Shown here: one piece after another, positions 25,277-37,300 of the stretch
Layout: every line of letters begins with the position of its first letter
How positions within the stretch are numbered: position 1 is the first letter of the stretch
NCBI GenBank assembly: GCA_964247055.1
Contig: OZ176056.1
Span: 2,728,001-2,792,000 of the forward strand
DNA from: Paragordius varius
Taxonomy: Eukaryota; Nematomorpha
DNA length: 64,000 nt
Direction of reading: 5' to 3'
Notes under the pieces: generated by a model
What the model was told of the DNA's origin: nothing
What the model saw: the letters and a program-made list of their open reading frames with translations, nothing else
Databases searched by the model: none
Program-made: the position numbers and the translations under genes

Positions 25277-25589
25277 AAAACACCATTATACATTTGTAAA
25301 ACCCCTTGTCCATTAATAATTACTTATCATACAATGCAACATTTTTATATGTTTTAGTAATTTTAATTTGTTAAAAGTTTAGATATCAATAGTGCAATCA
25401 TATATATAAAATATAATCTTATGTATTCATAATTAAATTTTATTTATTCTAGCAAAACACATACGTGCATAAATGTGTGAGATTAACAAATTATGTTTTC
25501 AAATATATACAATTAATCCAATTTAAAGTAAAAAAAGTTGACTATTAGTTCGTTAAAAGTAAATTAAATAAAATAAAAAAGGGCGCATT
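25277..25589. terminator. shared 3' spacer of convergent genes
   Basis: The 313 bp between the paired-like stop and the CDC37 stop carry AATAAA on the plus strand (25567-25572) and its complement for the minus strand near 25439-25446. Each signal lies beyond or close to the other gene's 3' end, so the two transcripts probably overlap tail to tail. Confidence 0.5.
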
Positions 25590-28500
25590 TCAAGATTTTT
25601 CCGTATTTTTTGTGTCCTTAATATCACAATTTTCATCAGTAGTTGCCTCTGTTGACGTGTTGGCATATAATAAGGGAGAATTTTTATCAGGGACCCATAA
25701 GCCAGAATCTACGCAAAGTTTCATAAGACGCTTGGCCTCCACAGAATCGATAGTAACAATATAATCTTTTAGCATTTGAATATCTTGTTTCTCAAAACAT
25801 TCTTGCATTTCCTACGTGGACAACGATATATAACATCATTAGATTTATTATTTTATTTAATCATATGGTGAAAATCGAAAATTCGCGTGTATACTGAATA
25901 TTATAATTACAAGTAAATCATTAAATTGATAAAAAAATAAAATATTTATAAAGATACTAATATTTTTATGAATAAGAAAATATGATAATTGACTGGACAA
26001 AAAACCAAATTAAAATTATGGAAAACATAAATAAAATATTTTTTGAAAAAAATACCCAAGTAACTAAAAAAACGATAAACTTCCCTAAAGTAAATTAAAT
26101 TAATTAAGAGGCCAAATGAAAAAATAAAATATGATAAATAGAAAAACCATATTTTTTTACTTAAATTTAAGTTAATATAACCATTTGTTTTGAATTGCGA
26201 AACACGGATTATAAGTGTAATTGGTAATTTAATATATTACTCTTTACAATTGTAAAAAAATCAAAAATTGAAAGTATAATTTTTTAAGTAAAAAAATGGC
26301 GGCCTTTTTATGTTTAATCTATATTATAATTTTAAATTTTTATAAGAAATAAATCCTTAATAAAAATTTAAAGAAAAAAGTTTTTATAGCAAAAATATTA
26401 CTTTAGGTAATTGCTCCATAACCTCTACTGGGTCCAAACCACCTGGTCCTAATCTTTTTTGTTTTTCTTCCTATAATACATTATAACAAAATATATTGTA
26501 AATTTTATAATATTTATACGAGTAAATAGTTTAAATTAATTATATAAGGCGTATAAAAAATAAGTTTATAACTTGAAAAAATATTTATTAAACTAAAAGT
26601 AATAATATTCAATTCATATTTTAAATATATATATATATATATATATATATACAGCCTTTACGAATACACTTTGAGTAAATTTTTGGTATAAAATCATAGC
26701 TACAAAATAATTTGAAAATATGATTGACTTTTAGCAAACATCAATTAAAATCTTCATAATCGCCGTTTATATCCAATTTTTCCTTTAATTTTATAATAAA
26801 TGAACAAAAAATAACCGGTCTGATTACTTATAAATGCAGTTTACGGATGCGAATAAATGTATTTTAAAAGAATAAAACAGAGTTAACCAATTAATTTAAA
26901 TTTAATTATAAAATTTATATCAAACCACTGGTTATTAATTTATGGTTGTTGAAAAAACCAAACTAAACTAATCAAAAATAAATATTTTAAAAGAAAGTTA
27001 CCCAATTAAATTGAACTACAATTATAAAAATATATCAATCAAACCACTGGATTTTAAAAATTTATAGTTGCTGAAAAAAAGTAAACTATTATCAAATCAC
27101 AAACCGCTTCATATTCCCTTATAGCGTTTTCAATGCGAATTTTGGCACGTTCCCTCACGCGACCCTTAAAAGCTTCCAGTTCATCGTTAAAGGCATCAAG
27201 ATAATCTTTATCAGCAAGTTTCATTCTAAATAATTTATGAAATAAAACATGTCAAATATTTGGATCTGAAATTTATTTTTTTCATATATATTAGTGGATC
27301 ATCATTTCAATACAGCGCCTGGCAAAAAAATAAAAAAACCCTTGTCCAATTTAAACATACTTTAAATTTCGGCTTTTTTTTATCAAAATGAAAAAAATTA
27401 AGAAAAATCGACAACTTTTTTAATTTTACAGTAAATATACCATCACACATACTGTGAGCAATCGGTTGTTTAGATTAATTTTACTGCTAAAATTAGAAAA
27501 ATGTTTCAATATGTATAGATGGGTGTAAAATCTTTACATGTTAAATTCTTTCAAATGAGATCATGTGTTTTTTCAAAATAAGTTACTCAATCTATTTATA
27601 ATGATAAATAGGCAAAAAATCTTACAAAATTAATTACTATAAATCTAGCATAAATATCAATATCAAATTTAATATAAATAACCCTTTTAAATCAAGAGAC
27701 TTTAATATCAATCCACCTATTTTATAAAAAATTATTCGGGACCTAAATCAAAAATTTAAATAGAAAATATCAACTTGCTAAAAAATGTTGAAACGACAGA
27801 TTTTGGATTAACATCCAATTGTTTTGCCAACTCCAATAAATATTGCATGGCTATCGTTTGATGAGCTACATGGCCCATTAATTCATGTTTCTGAGTGATA
27901 TATTAAAAAAAAAGATTAATTTAAAAAGTTTTGTTTTAATTTATAAAATATAACTAGTAATAAATTATTTTGTGGAGTAAATGTAGTTTATTAAAAATTA
28001 AATTCAATTCATTCTACATAATATGTATAAAGACAACGGCAAAAAAGCGACACAGATTGACATTTATGAGCAAAAGATAAGTTTTTAGAGGCCTAAACGT
28101 AATATATAATTTTAGATTAAGAAAAAGAGGGGATAGTGATCAAAAAATTGACCTTTAAAAATTAGAAAAAACGGACTGTATTATAATATAATTCAAAAAA
28201 ATATTATAGTTAATAATTCATATTGATATAAACCTCTTTAATACAAGAAAAAATTTAAAATGTATATTAATTTATATTAACCTTTTATATAAAAATGTAT
28301 AAACCAAAAATTTGTAAAACCTCCTCAACTTCCAAATCTATGCACCATATAACAAAAAAATTGGCCGTTTCCTCACAAACTAATTCGGGGTGTTCTAACA
28401 AAAAATTACGGGTGTCATCCCATTTCTGGAACATACCCAAAGTTTTGAGTTCCTTAAGGTGCTTTTTGTTAAATTCCGTCTAAGAACAAAAATTTATTAT

Positions 28501-29305
28501 TGTTTACGGTAAAAATTGAGGGGACAAAATAAATTGGTAAAATAAATTTTTTTATATAAAGGACTTTTTTACACCATGAATATCGTTTGAAATGAAAAAT
28601 ATGGAATAATGTGTAGCGCACTAAATTACATTTCACAATATTGTCAGTTAAAAGTAAATATATCAATTAATTACGTTTTATAGCAAAAAAAATAGAGTCA
28701 TTATATTGTTTACGTTTTTGTGAATTTTTGTTTATAATTTCATTTAATATAAGCTGAAATAAACTTGTATCCTAGCTTGTTCATCTTCGGATAAAGCAGT
28801 TTTAGCATCTCTTTTTTCAGGTTTATTAATGACAGTTTTAGTAAAACCTTCTTTACTTATAGTATCCACATTCCAAGGGGCCAATTTTTCTTTCTTGGCT
28901 AATTCTTCAGATTTGTTCTGTAACTTCAATTGTTTTTCTTCTAACTTTTGTTTTTCCGTTTGCAATCGATCCATTTGAGCGGAATCAAAATGAGAGGAAG
29001 TCTGCAAATTAAAATTTATAAAAACCTTTAATTGCTCAATTTTTTCTGTAATTTCTGCAAGTTTTCTTTTATTTCTATCTTTTATATAAACTAATTGTTA
29101 CTCGATACAATCTTTGGCATGCTGCTGCTTTTCCCGTTCACTTTCTTCCATACGTTGGACTCTAGCCTGATGTCTCCATCTAAACAAACTGGGAGTATCT
29201 ATATTTGGATGTGTATCATCTTCGTCATCAGACACCTGCATTAATCATATATTATAACATTTAAACCTCAATATCTTTCCATTTGCTATAATCTATTTTG
29301 GACAT
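25590..29305 (-). CDS. Cdc37: Hsp90 co-chaperone CDC37, nine exons
   Basis: CDC37 brings protein kinases to Hsp90 in the cytosol. Exons on the minus strand: 29305-29267, 29235-29102, 29074-29026, 29001-28765, 28479-28321, 27890-27775, 27225-27105, 26470-26402, 25811-25590. They sum to 1146 nt (381 aa; human is 378). The N-terminus has [20 protein letters not shown] with the CK2 target Ser (residue 15 here, Ser13 in human), then [11 protein letters not shown], a coiled coil, [12 protein letters not shown], the Hsp90-binding middle part ([56 protein letters not shown]), [15 protein letters not shown], and the C-terminal [16 protein letters not shown]. The first three introns are only 31, 27 and 24 nt; the later ones run from about 275 to 880 nt. 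The 24-nt intron has no stop, so unspliced RNA would add eight residues. No disabling change was seen. Confidence 0.93.
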
Positions 29306-29649
29306 GCGTAAAACAGTTGATAATTATGAATGATTACATATATATGTCATGAGACCATTTATTACGCTTATTTTCAGATAAGAAACAAATTATGGTGTCA
29401 AACTTTGCTCAAATATTTTATCTATGGTAAAGTAAGTAATATTGTCATAGATAGTTTAATTGAGATACGGAATGTTTCAAAACGGTAAATGCTGTAAATA
29501 TCAAAACACATCAATTTATTTTTATAACCACTTATATTTTTTATTCGGGAATTTCTAAACTAAAGAAAATATTTGGCTGATTTTATAGTGTCTTTAATAT
29601 TTTATAACACTCAATTTTAGATGGCGTCCTCCCGTTTTATAATATATGT
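29306..29649. other. upstream region of CDC37
   Basis: A+T-rich spacer between the CDC37 start and the first TTAA element. It should hold the CDC37 promoter; no TATA box in a convincing position was seen. Confidence 0.35.
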
Positions 29650-29653
29650 TTAA

Positions 29654-30165
29654 CACTTCATTAGTTTTCACTTTTCTTAGCTTACCTTTTGGGGTAGTTT
29701 TATATCGCAGAGCTCAATTTTGTAAAACTACAGTTTTTAAAATTATAGTTAAATTTAATTACGCATTGTTTTCATGTATTAGATTAAATTATAATTTTTA
29801 TAGTTTTGTGACATCTAGAATCCAAAATTAGGGCAACTCCCAAACACGATTGAAATAAACAGCTAATATCAATATCAAAATATATCGTTTTTGCTAGCCT
29901 ATAGCCTGAAAGCCTCCTAAAATTTATTATTGACATTATCTAACCATAATATACATTTTGCCTGTTGCATTAGCGAATTAAAAAAATATATAAAAAAATT
30001 GCTGAGGATTTTTTTACAATTTTATATTAAAAATTTTTTTGTCTAATGCGCCCAAAAAACTGAAGAAAGCATATTTTAAAATTAAGCCTATTACCTTAAG
30101 CGCTTTTTAAAATCATATTTTAAATCGTTCTGGGATATAATATTACCCCAAAAGGTATTGAACTG
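29654..30165. mobile_element. TTAA-bounded short element, family T2, copy a
   Basis: Flanked by TTAA at 29650-29653 and 30166-30169. The left end CACTTCATTAGTTTTCAC leads into CTTTTGGGGTAG, and the right end read inward is CAGTTCAATACCTTTTGGGGTAA, so the ends are inverted copies. No coding frame. Similar DNA occurs at about 31570-32058 and 51259-51730. A TTAA target fits piggyBac-type transposition (inference). Confidence 0.6.
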
Positions 30166-30199
30166 TTAATGCGATTGTTTACATCATCATTTACTTTAA

Positions 30200-30780
30200 C
30201 ACTTCGATTCAAATTGGGGTATCTAAATACCCCAGACTAAATTAAAATTAAATTTTTTAAAAAACTACTGAAGGAAACGGTCCCAATTTAAATTTATGCT
30301 TCTATCCTGATAAATATTATATAAATTTGCCAAAATATCTTGATAAAATTTTGTTTTGCAAAAAAAGTTCCATCTCAAACTACTTCGACGCCATTTTTAT
30401 TTTACAAAAATTTTGCAAAATATCGTCTTCATTAAATTTTAAGGGTAAAATTAAAGCTTATTTTTAATATAAATTACATCTAACATTGATAGAAATAGAA
30501 AAAGCGGTTTATTTTGTATTATTTTTTAATTTTACAATTTGACACATGTCACGTGACTAAATTTCTACCTTTCAGTTTTAACTCAAAATAAGTAATATCA
30601 AGTATTTTTGAATAATTTTTTTTATATATTTCGGTTTATTAATGTTATGTAAGCTCAAAATTTTGCCATGGTTTCGATTGCTTCCATACTTTGTAAAGTA
30701 TTTGATTTTAAACAGGCCTGGGGTATCCAACTACCCCAATTTGAATCGAAGGACTAAAATGAGTGTGTTGAATCCAAGTG
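30200..30780. mobile_element. TTAA-bounded short element, family T1, copy a
   Basis: 581 bp, with TTAA at 30196-30199 and 30781-30784. The left end CACTTCGATTCAAATTGGGG continues into TATCTAAATACCCCAG. The right end read inward is CACTTGGATTCAAC, then about 28 bases, then CGATTCAAATTGGGG and TAGTTGGATACCCCAG. Non-coding. It is joined head to tail to copy b through a single shared TTAA. Confidence 0.7.
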
Positions 30781-30784
30781 TTAA

Positions 30785-31363
30785 CACTTCAATTCGAATT
30801 GGGGTATCTAAATACCCCAGACTAAATTTGAGTTAGTATTATTAAAAAACTATTGATGGAAACGGTCCTAATTTAAAAAGCTTCTATCCTAATAAAAATT
30901 ATATAAATATGCCCAAATATTTAAATAAAATTTTGTTTTGAAAAAAAAGTTCCATGTCAAACTACTTCGACGTCATTTTTATTTTACAAAATTTTTGCAA
31001 AATATCGGCTTCATTTATTTTTAAGGGTGAAATTAAAGTTAATTTCTTATTTAAATCACATCTAACATTGATAGAAATAGAAAAAGCTGTTTATTTTGTA
31101 TCATTTTTCAATTTTACCTTGGCACGCATGCCACGTTGACTAAATTTTTAGCTTTCGGTTTTAGCTTAAAATATATAATATCAAGTATTTTTGAATAAAA
31201 TTTTTGATATATTTCGGTTTATTAATGTTATATAAGTGCAAGATTTTGCCATGGTTTTGATTCCTTCCATATTTTTTAAAGAATTTAATTTTAAACAGGC
31301 CTGGGGTATTTAACTACCCCAATTTGAACCGAAGGACTAAAATGAATGTGTTGTATCCAAGTG
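30785..31363. mobile_element. TTAA-bounded short element, family T1, copy b
   Basis: 579 bp in the same orientation as copy a, with TTAA at 30781-30784 and 31364-31367. The interior matches copy a throughout, including CATGTCAAACTACTTCGACG, ACATTGATAGAAATAGAAAA and TTTTGCCATGGTTT. The two copies are either a tandem pair made by insertion next to an existing TTAA or a local duplication. Confidence 0.7.
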
Positions 31364-31569
31364 TTAAACACAATGAAAATTACATTAGATACAAATTGAT
31401 TTACTTTAACTGCCATAACGCTCAAATTTAATTAATTTTATGAAAAAGAACAAACAGTATTTTTAAATTAAACCCAAATTCGTAAAATTTAAATGGTAAA
31501 ATCAATATATCTATCAAGATATTTGGAATAACATAAATTTTATTTCGCTAATGATTAAATATAATTTTT

Positions 31570-32058
31570 AAAATATTAGGTGTGACTATGGAAATACGCG
31601 CTTATTTTGGGGTAGTTTTCTCCCCACATTATTTCATAAAATTGTTTTGGTTATATTTATATTACCACTTGTGCTGTGATATTTACTTTATTTTCGACAC
31701 TTTAAAACGTGTGCATGTATTTAATTTTTAACAAATTTTTACCTGCCAAAATCCCAACTCAGATGATTGCAAAACACGATTGAAACAAACAGAAATTATA
31801 ACTCGATAAATATCAAAACGTTACTGGTAAAATGTTAAGCTTTCCAAAGTTTATTTATATTTTTCAGCTAAATATACATTAATTTCCCTGCACAATTTAC
31901 AAAATTTAATGAAAAAAATCGAAAAGGTTTGATATAAGGATTTTTCAATCTTATATTTTTTTAAAAAAAATTCATCATGCCCTAAAAGGCTAATTTGGCA
32001 TTAAGTTATTTAAATATTAAATGCTGGAGTAAAAACTATCTTAAAAGGTCCTGAAGTG
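31570..32058. mobile_element. TTAA-bounded short element, family T2, copy c (5' end unclear)
   Basis: Has the T2 interior (TTTTGGGGTAGTTTTCTCCCC, an ACACGATTGAAA..AACAGAAAT stretch, a TACTGGTAAAATGTTAAGC stretch) and a right end reading inward CACTTCAGGACCTTTTAAGA next to TTAA at 32059-32062. No left terminus was found. Confidence 0.45.
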
Positions 32059-32062
32059 TTAA

Positions 32063-33599
32063 TAACTTTTAGTGCATTCATAATTTCCAAATACTAAAAT
32101 CAACATTTTTAATATTAATATTGACGTAAATTGTCTTTTATGAAAAAACATAATACTTTACTTAAAATAGATGGAGATTTTTGGATATTATATTATATCA
32201 TAAAATAAGATTGGAGGAATTAAAATTAACTGTTTCGAACGATATAAAAAGGAATAAATTGTCGCTTAAAATATAAAATTAAAGTTAATTCATTATTGAT
32301 TGGTATATACCATATTTGTATGTTATTTAAAAAAGTTTTTATTTTCGTTTCGACAGATAGGTTAATCCAGAACATTCGTTTCGCATACTAAAAAAATTTT
32401 AAGCTAATTTTTCAAAGGTGGTGCGTTAATATTATAAAATTTTAATATTAATATTATTTTTAAATTTGTTTATTAGTTACTGCAAAATCCCAAATGAATA
32501 AAAATTAAAAGTTATCTTTAAAAATCACGCAACCTTAATGTTTTCTAAACTTATTTTCCAAAGTAATGTATGAAACGAAGATTGTTAAATGGGTACTTTT
32601 GCGAAAATCTGCCATAAGACTTAATCAAATCATACATATTTATCTAAAATACACTTTGCTGTAAATTAATAACTCGAGCTTTAAATTTCTTAAATTTAAT
32701 ATACATGTTATATAGGAAAACCACTTTAAATATAGAAATTTGAAGAGATCAGAATATTACACCCTATTATTTAAAATACATTTATGACTTATTAGCTGGA
32801 TTATTAGACAAGGCCAGCGACCCAATGAGGACTAAGCAGTAAGCACAATTAACTATTGAATTACCAATAACATATAAATGTAGAACGAAAAAAGACACTG
32901 CAAGATACGTTGTTTAAGATGAGTGGTCCATAATGATTGTTCCTATTTATCAATTAAAGAGACAGTATATCAACGAATATATCTTTGGTGTTGTCGATAG
33001 TTGGTAAAACATATAACAATACCGAAAAAAAATAATGGGGTTTTAAACTAGTCTGAGGTAAGGGTTTCCGTGCATGATAGTTACCAATAATAAATCTATA
33101 TTAGGCAAAATGGTTTACAGACATTTTATAATAGGCTAGATCTGATGTTCGCAATGAACGAGAATATTTCATTGTTACAGTTAGTCGGAATCTACTTTAG
33201 CAACAACAACTTAAATATATCACTCCCTTTTATCCAATCAGTAATGGAACGTGTATTTAAATTCTAAAAACTCATTAAACGCTATTAGATGTTAATAAAA
33301 ATTAAAAGTTATGGGTATATCGTTTTAAGCGAAGCATAACTTAACAAAAAAAGTCCGTAGCAAATTCTTAACAAGACATATCAATACACCGCTATCATGA
33401 TCTAGAGTTTTGAATTTTTTTAACTTTCAAATTTGGGTAAAATATTTACAATAAATACAAACTAATAAATATTTTAATTAAATAGCATTAAATTATATAA
33501 AAAAGTATTTTTAAAATATCTTAAAGAGTTACTCCCAACTTTATTTGTTTACGCCCCTCCAAATTGAATAAAAATTCTTGTGCCTACCCCAGTCTTCCC
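32063..33599. other. A+T-rich intergenic DNA, slightly GC-richer at 32750-33300
   Basis: No gene was recognised on either strand. The 32750-33300 part is less A+T rich and looks like old mobile-element DNA, but no protein motif supports a family. Confidence 0.35.
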
Positions 33600-33734
33600 C
33601 CCCAAAAAAAGGTAATAATGCAAAATTCATCAAATCAGTCAGCCGATCAATTTGACACATCCATATTGTCTAACATTAAAAATCCAGCACAATAAAGGTG
33701 ATACTGGTCAATATTTAGCATACTAATTTAATCA

Positions 33735-34062
33735 AAGATCATGTCGAATTTTGTGCCCGAAAAAAACCTTTGCGATGCCTGCTTCTTTGTTCAATCAAAG
33801 CAAAAAGTTGTTTAAAGTCAGCGTTTGCTGTTAAATCAATTGAACATGCCTTATCGATAAAAACATGTGAAACATAATATCGAATGCAGGCGTTTTGGTA
33901 GACCTGACAACTGAGAAGACGGTAGTATTTAAGAGTTATTAGATGATGACCCAGCTTTAACTCAGCGGTAATTGGCAGAAGCATTGAATGAATCACAAAA
34001 AACAATTAGTAGAAGTCTAAGAATAGTGAAAAAGTCCAATTGACTCGGTAAATGAGGTTGAT
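33735..34062 (+). mobile_element. mariner fragment 4 (N-terminal part only)
   Basis: A plus-strand MSNFVPEKN start at 33741, followed by a helix-turn-helix segment ELLDDDPALTQR.LAEALNE near 33935-33990, is clearly mariner transposase. Stops interrupt it and the catalytic part is absent. Confidence 0.65.
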
Positions 34063-34386
34063 TAATTTAGCGAATGTAAAATCGAAAATCGATAATTGAG
34101 AAATTTCCTTTTATGTCATAAAACGAAATATGCATCGATAGTATAACGGGTTGAAATTCATTACATAAAGGTCTTGCTAAAAGGTTTGGTGTTTATATAA
34201 AACGCTTGAAAACACAGTGCATATACTATAGGCATAATTTATCAACGTATAAGTGTAAACATGAACAAATTATTGTTTATTTTCTTGTTTCGAATAAAAA
34301 TTATCATTTTTATGATTGTTTTATATAATATATATTAAACCCAATATAAGTATTCGATATGATTGATGTATTTATATAATCTATAA

Positions 34387-37300
34387 TTATTCATCAACAT
34401 CATAATAATAATAATCATCCTCTTTGTTTAAGGTTTCCTCTGTTTTGGACGGTGTCGTGTTTTCTTCTCTAATGGCAAATTCATAGGGCTTGGGATTAGC
34501 GAAGCGGCCCTTAATTAGTATAGCTTTCTTATCTTCAATCACGTAAAATAAATGAGGTCTGTTTAAGACGAAAGTTTGTTGATTTTGGTCGTTGAACTTA
34601 TTTAAGGGCGGTTCAACAAGATTCATACCCTGTCCTGTACCAAGAGGTGTTACAGTAAATCTTGTGTTATGATGGATTTGAGAAAGGGGTGGAATCGTCT
34701 GAACTGGAGCAGCTGAATTTTTATTTGTAGTCGTCAAAAGTAAATCCAAGTTCCTAGGGTAAATTAGATTTTATAAAATTGTTTTTATTTGCTATAGGTA
34801 TAAAATAATAAAATATTTATAAATTGGCAATTTAAAAATAATAACATCCCGATGCTAAATTCAAATCCACAAAAAGGGGATTCATTTTCAAATCGTTTAA
34901 AAATGAGTATTTTTCCTAGAAATTATTAGGTATTGAATGTTAATCAATATATGGTTAGGATTTGAGTGTGAATTCCAAAACTGCGCGATTTTTTTCATCA
35001 AGACTGTCAAGTTCCCCGGGGCCGAATGTTAAAGCCTTCACAAGTCCTTGTAAAATTTAAGTCCCTACCCTTTAATAATAAAAGAGACTATAAACTGGAT
35101 AATATTTTGTAAATGGTTGAAACTTAAACCATCTCGAATGGAAAACACTAATAGAAACCAAACTATCTATTATTATAACAATACTAGATAATTTTTATTT
35201 TATATGAGGAGAAAAGAGTTGCGTAACGATTAAAGAATTCAGACTAAAATCAACAATAACTTAGTTAAAAATGTAGTTTATTTATTTATATTTTTTGGAT
35301 GAACAAAATTTTAAACCGAAATTTGGCGGTCACAACAAGAAAAATACACGCGAAAACCTTTAAGCAGTCGACTATATTTGATTAATATAACTAAATTATC
35401 TTATTAACAGGTAATATAATAAAATACAACATTTTTTCATAATATGACAGGTTGCAAATGCAAAATATGGAGAGGTTTTTTTTAAAAAAAGTCAAAATTA
35501 TAAAATTTGAGGGGGTTTAGATTGTAAACAAAAAAGTTTTTATAAATTACTCGTGGTTCGAAAAACCAATTTAATGTTCGTAATTTTTATAAAATATAAA
35601 TTAATATTTTATATTTTTACTTTTTACAAACTGAGAGTCAGTTTCCACATTAAATACCTTTTAAAAGATTTTTAGAGATGTAACCATTTGATATTATTTA
35701 AAGAATCATTAGCATTTTAACAACTAAAACAAAATTTACAAACTCCAAAATAATTTTAATTGAATTTTTTAAAATCTGATTTTAGGATTTAAGCCGTTAT
35801 GTATATTTATATTTCATTTAAGTCTTATAATTAAAAAATAGAATTTTTTTATATCAGCTGACATCTTTCAAATTCGTAACCAAAACCACAAACATTTTTA
35901 CAGCCGTAAAGCGAATATACTTTTTAAATAGTTTAAAACAAAAGGTATATATTTAATAAAATCAGTTTACCATAAATTTTAATGGCTTATATGCTTATGT
36001 TTTAAAAATTACGAGATCCGTAAATTGGAATCGATATTAGAATTATATAAAAAAATTTGCATCTACAGAAAGGCGGCAGCTAAAACCAAAAACAGTACGG
36101 ATCTAATCCCTGGGACTTTAAATAAAACCCATATTTTGTAATTCAAATTTTTAAAGCAAAAATATTATGGATATGCAAACTTTGTATGACAGGCCAATTC
36201 TTTGCTCAACACATCCACCATGTTCAAGTTGGTTTGAATATCTATATAAGGTACCCGTATATTATAACGGTACGTTGGATAATTTCTTTTCCTAATTTGA
36301 TGAAAGATATTTGAATGCGCCTTCAAATTTAGTTCGAGGCGAGTAACATTTCTATCCTTTGGTATAATGTATATCATTTTATATTGCTTTCTGTATGGAA
36401 TAGTGACAATTTCAGCCCCAATTTCTGCATATTCACCATATTGATGACTCATTTTCTCTCCATATATCATTGGGATTAAAGTGGGTTTTGATTGCCCGTA
36501 AAATGTATCTACCCCAATTCTAGAGATTTAAATAATTTAAAGGACTTAATAAATAATCTTTAAAGGGAAAAAAATAATTGCATACTTTTTAAAATTTTCG
36601 AACCATAGGCTTTTAAAGATAAGGTTCCCTGCAATACTGAGGGCAATCGGGCTCTCATTCTCAATTTCTCTAAATTCTGGATTATGATTAACAAAGCTGA
36701 GGAAATAATTGTCAGATTTATCTTTGTAGTAAGCATTTAACATTTCGTTTACATTTGTTTGACTTCTATCATCTAAAGAAACTTGACCCCCAAACGTGGC
36801 ACCTGCCCATTTTTGTATGCGAGGTGTAAACGGATTTGTCACTGAATTTGAACTGACGCTTAAACGATTAAACAATTGAATCTTCGTGAAAGCTGAACCT
36901 TTTGGGAATTTTCGTAAAATTTTGTTTAGTTCGCTACAGCCAGCGGGTGGGAGCAAACCCTTAATGAGATTAGGACATGTGGAACAAAATTGAATTAGTC
37001 CAAGACCCAATTGAAGTCCGGCCGGAGAGAAGACATAATCAGCAGAGGTGTGTTTGAAAGCATTTTTGAGTGAAATAGCGTTAGCTAAAATGGCCTATTA
37101 AGATAAAACATAGATTGGCTAACATAATTTTGATATTTTGTAAAAAAAGTATCTCAATTTATTTAAGCTAGAATTAATTTTTTGTAAACTCGCTATTTGA
37201 TTAGAAAATTAAAAAATTACAGCAATCATTTTAAATATAACCAGGACTTGCACTTAGCATTAAAAATTATTAGATTGGCAAATTTTAGATTTGTTGTATT

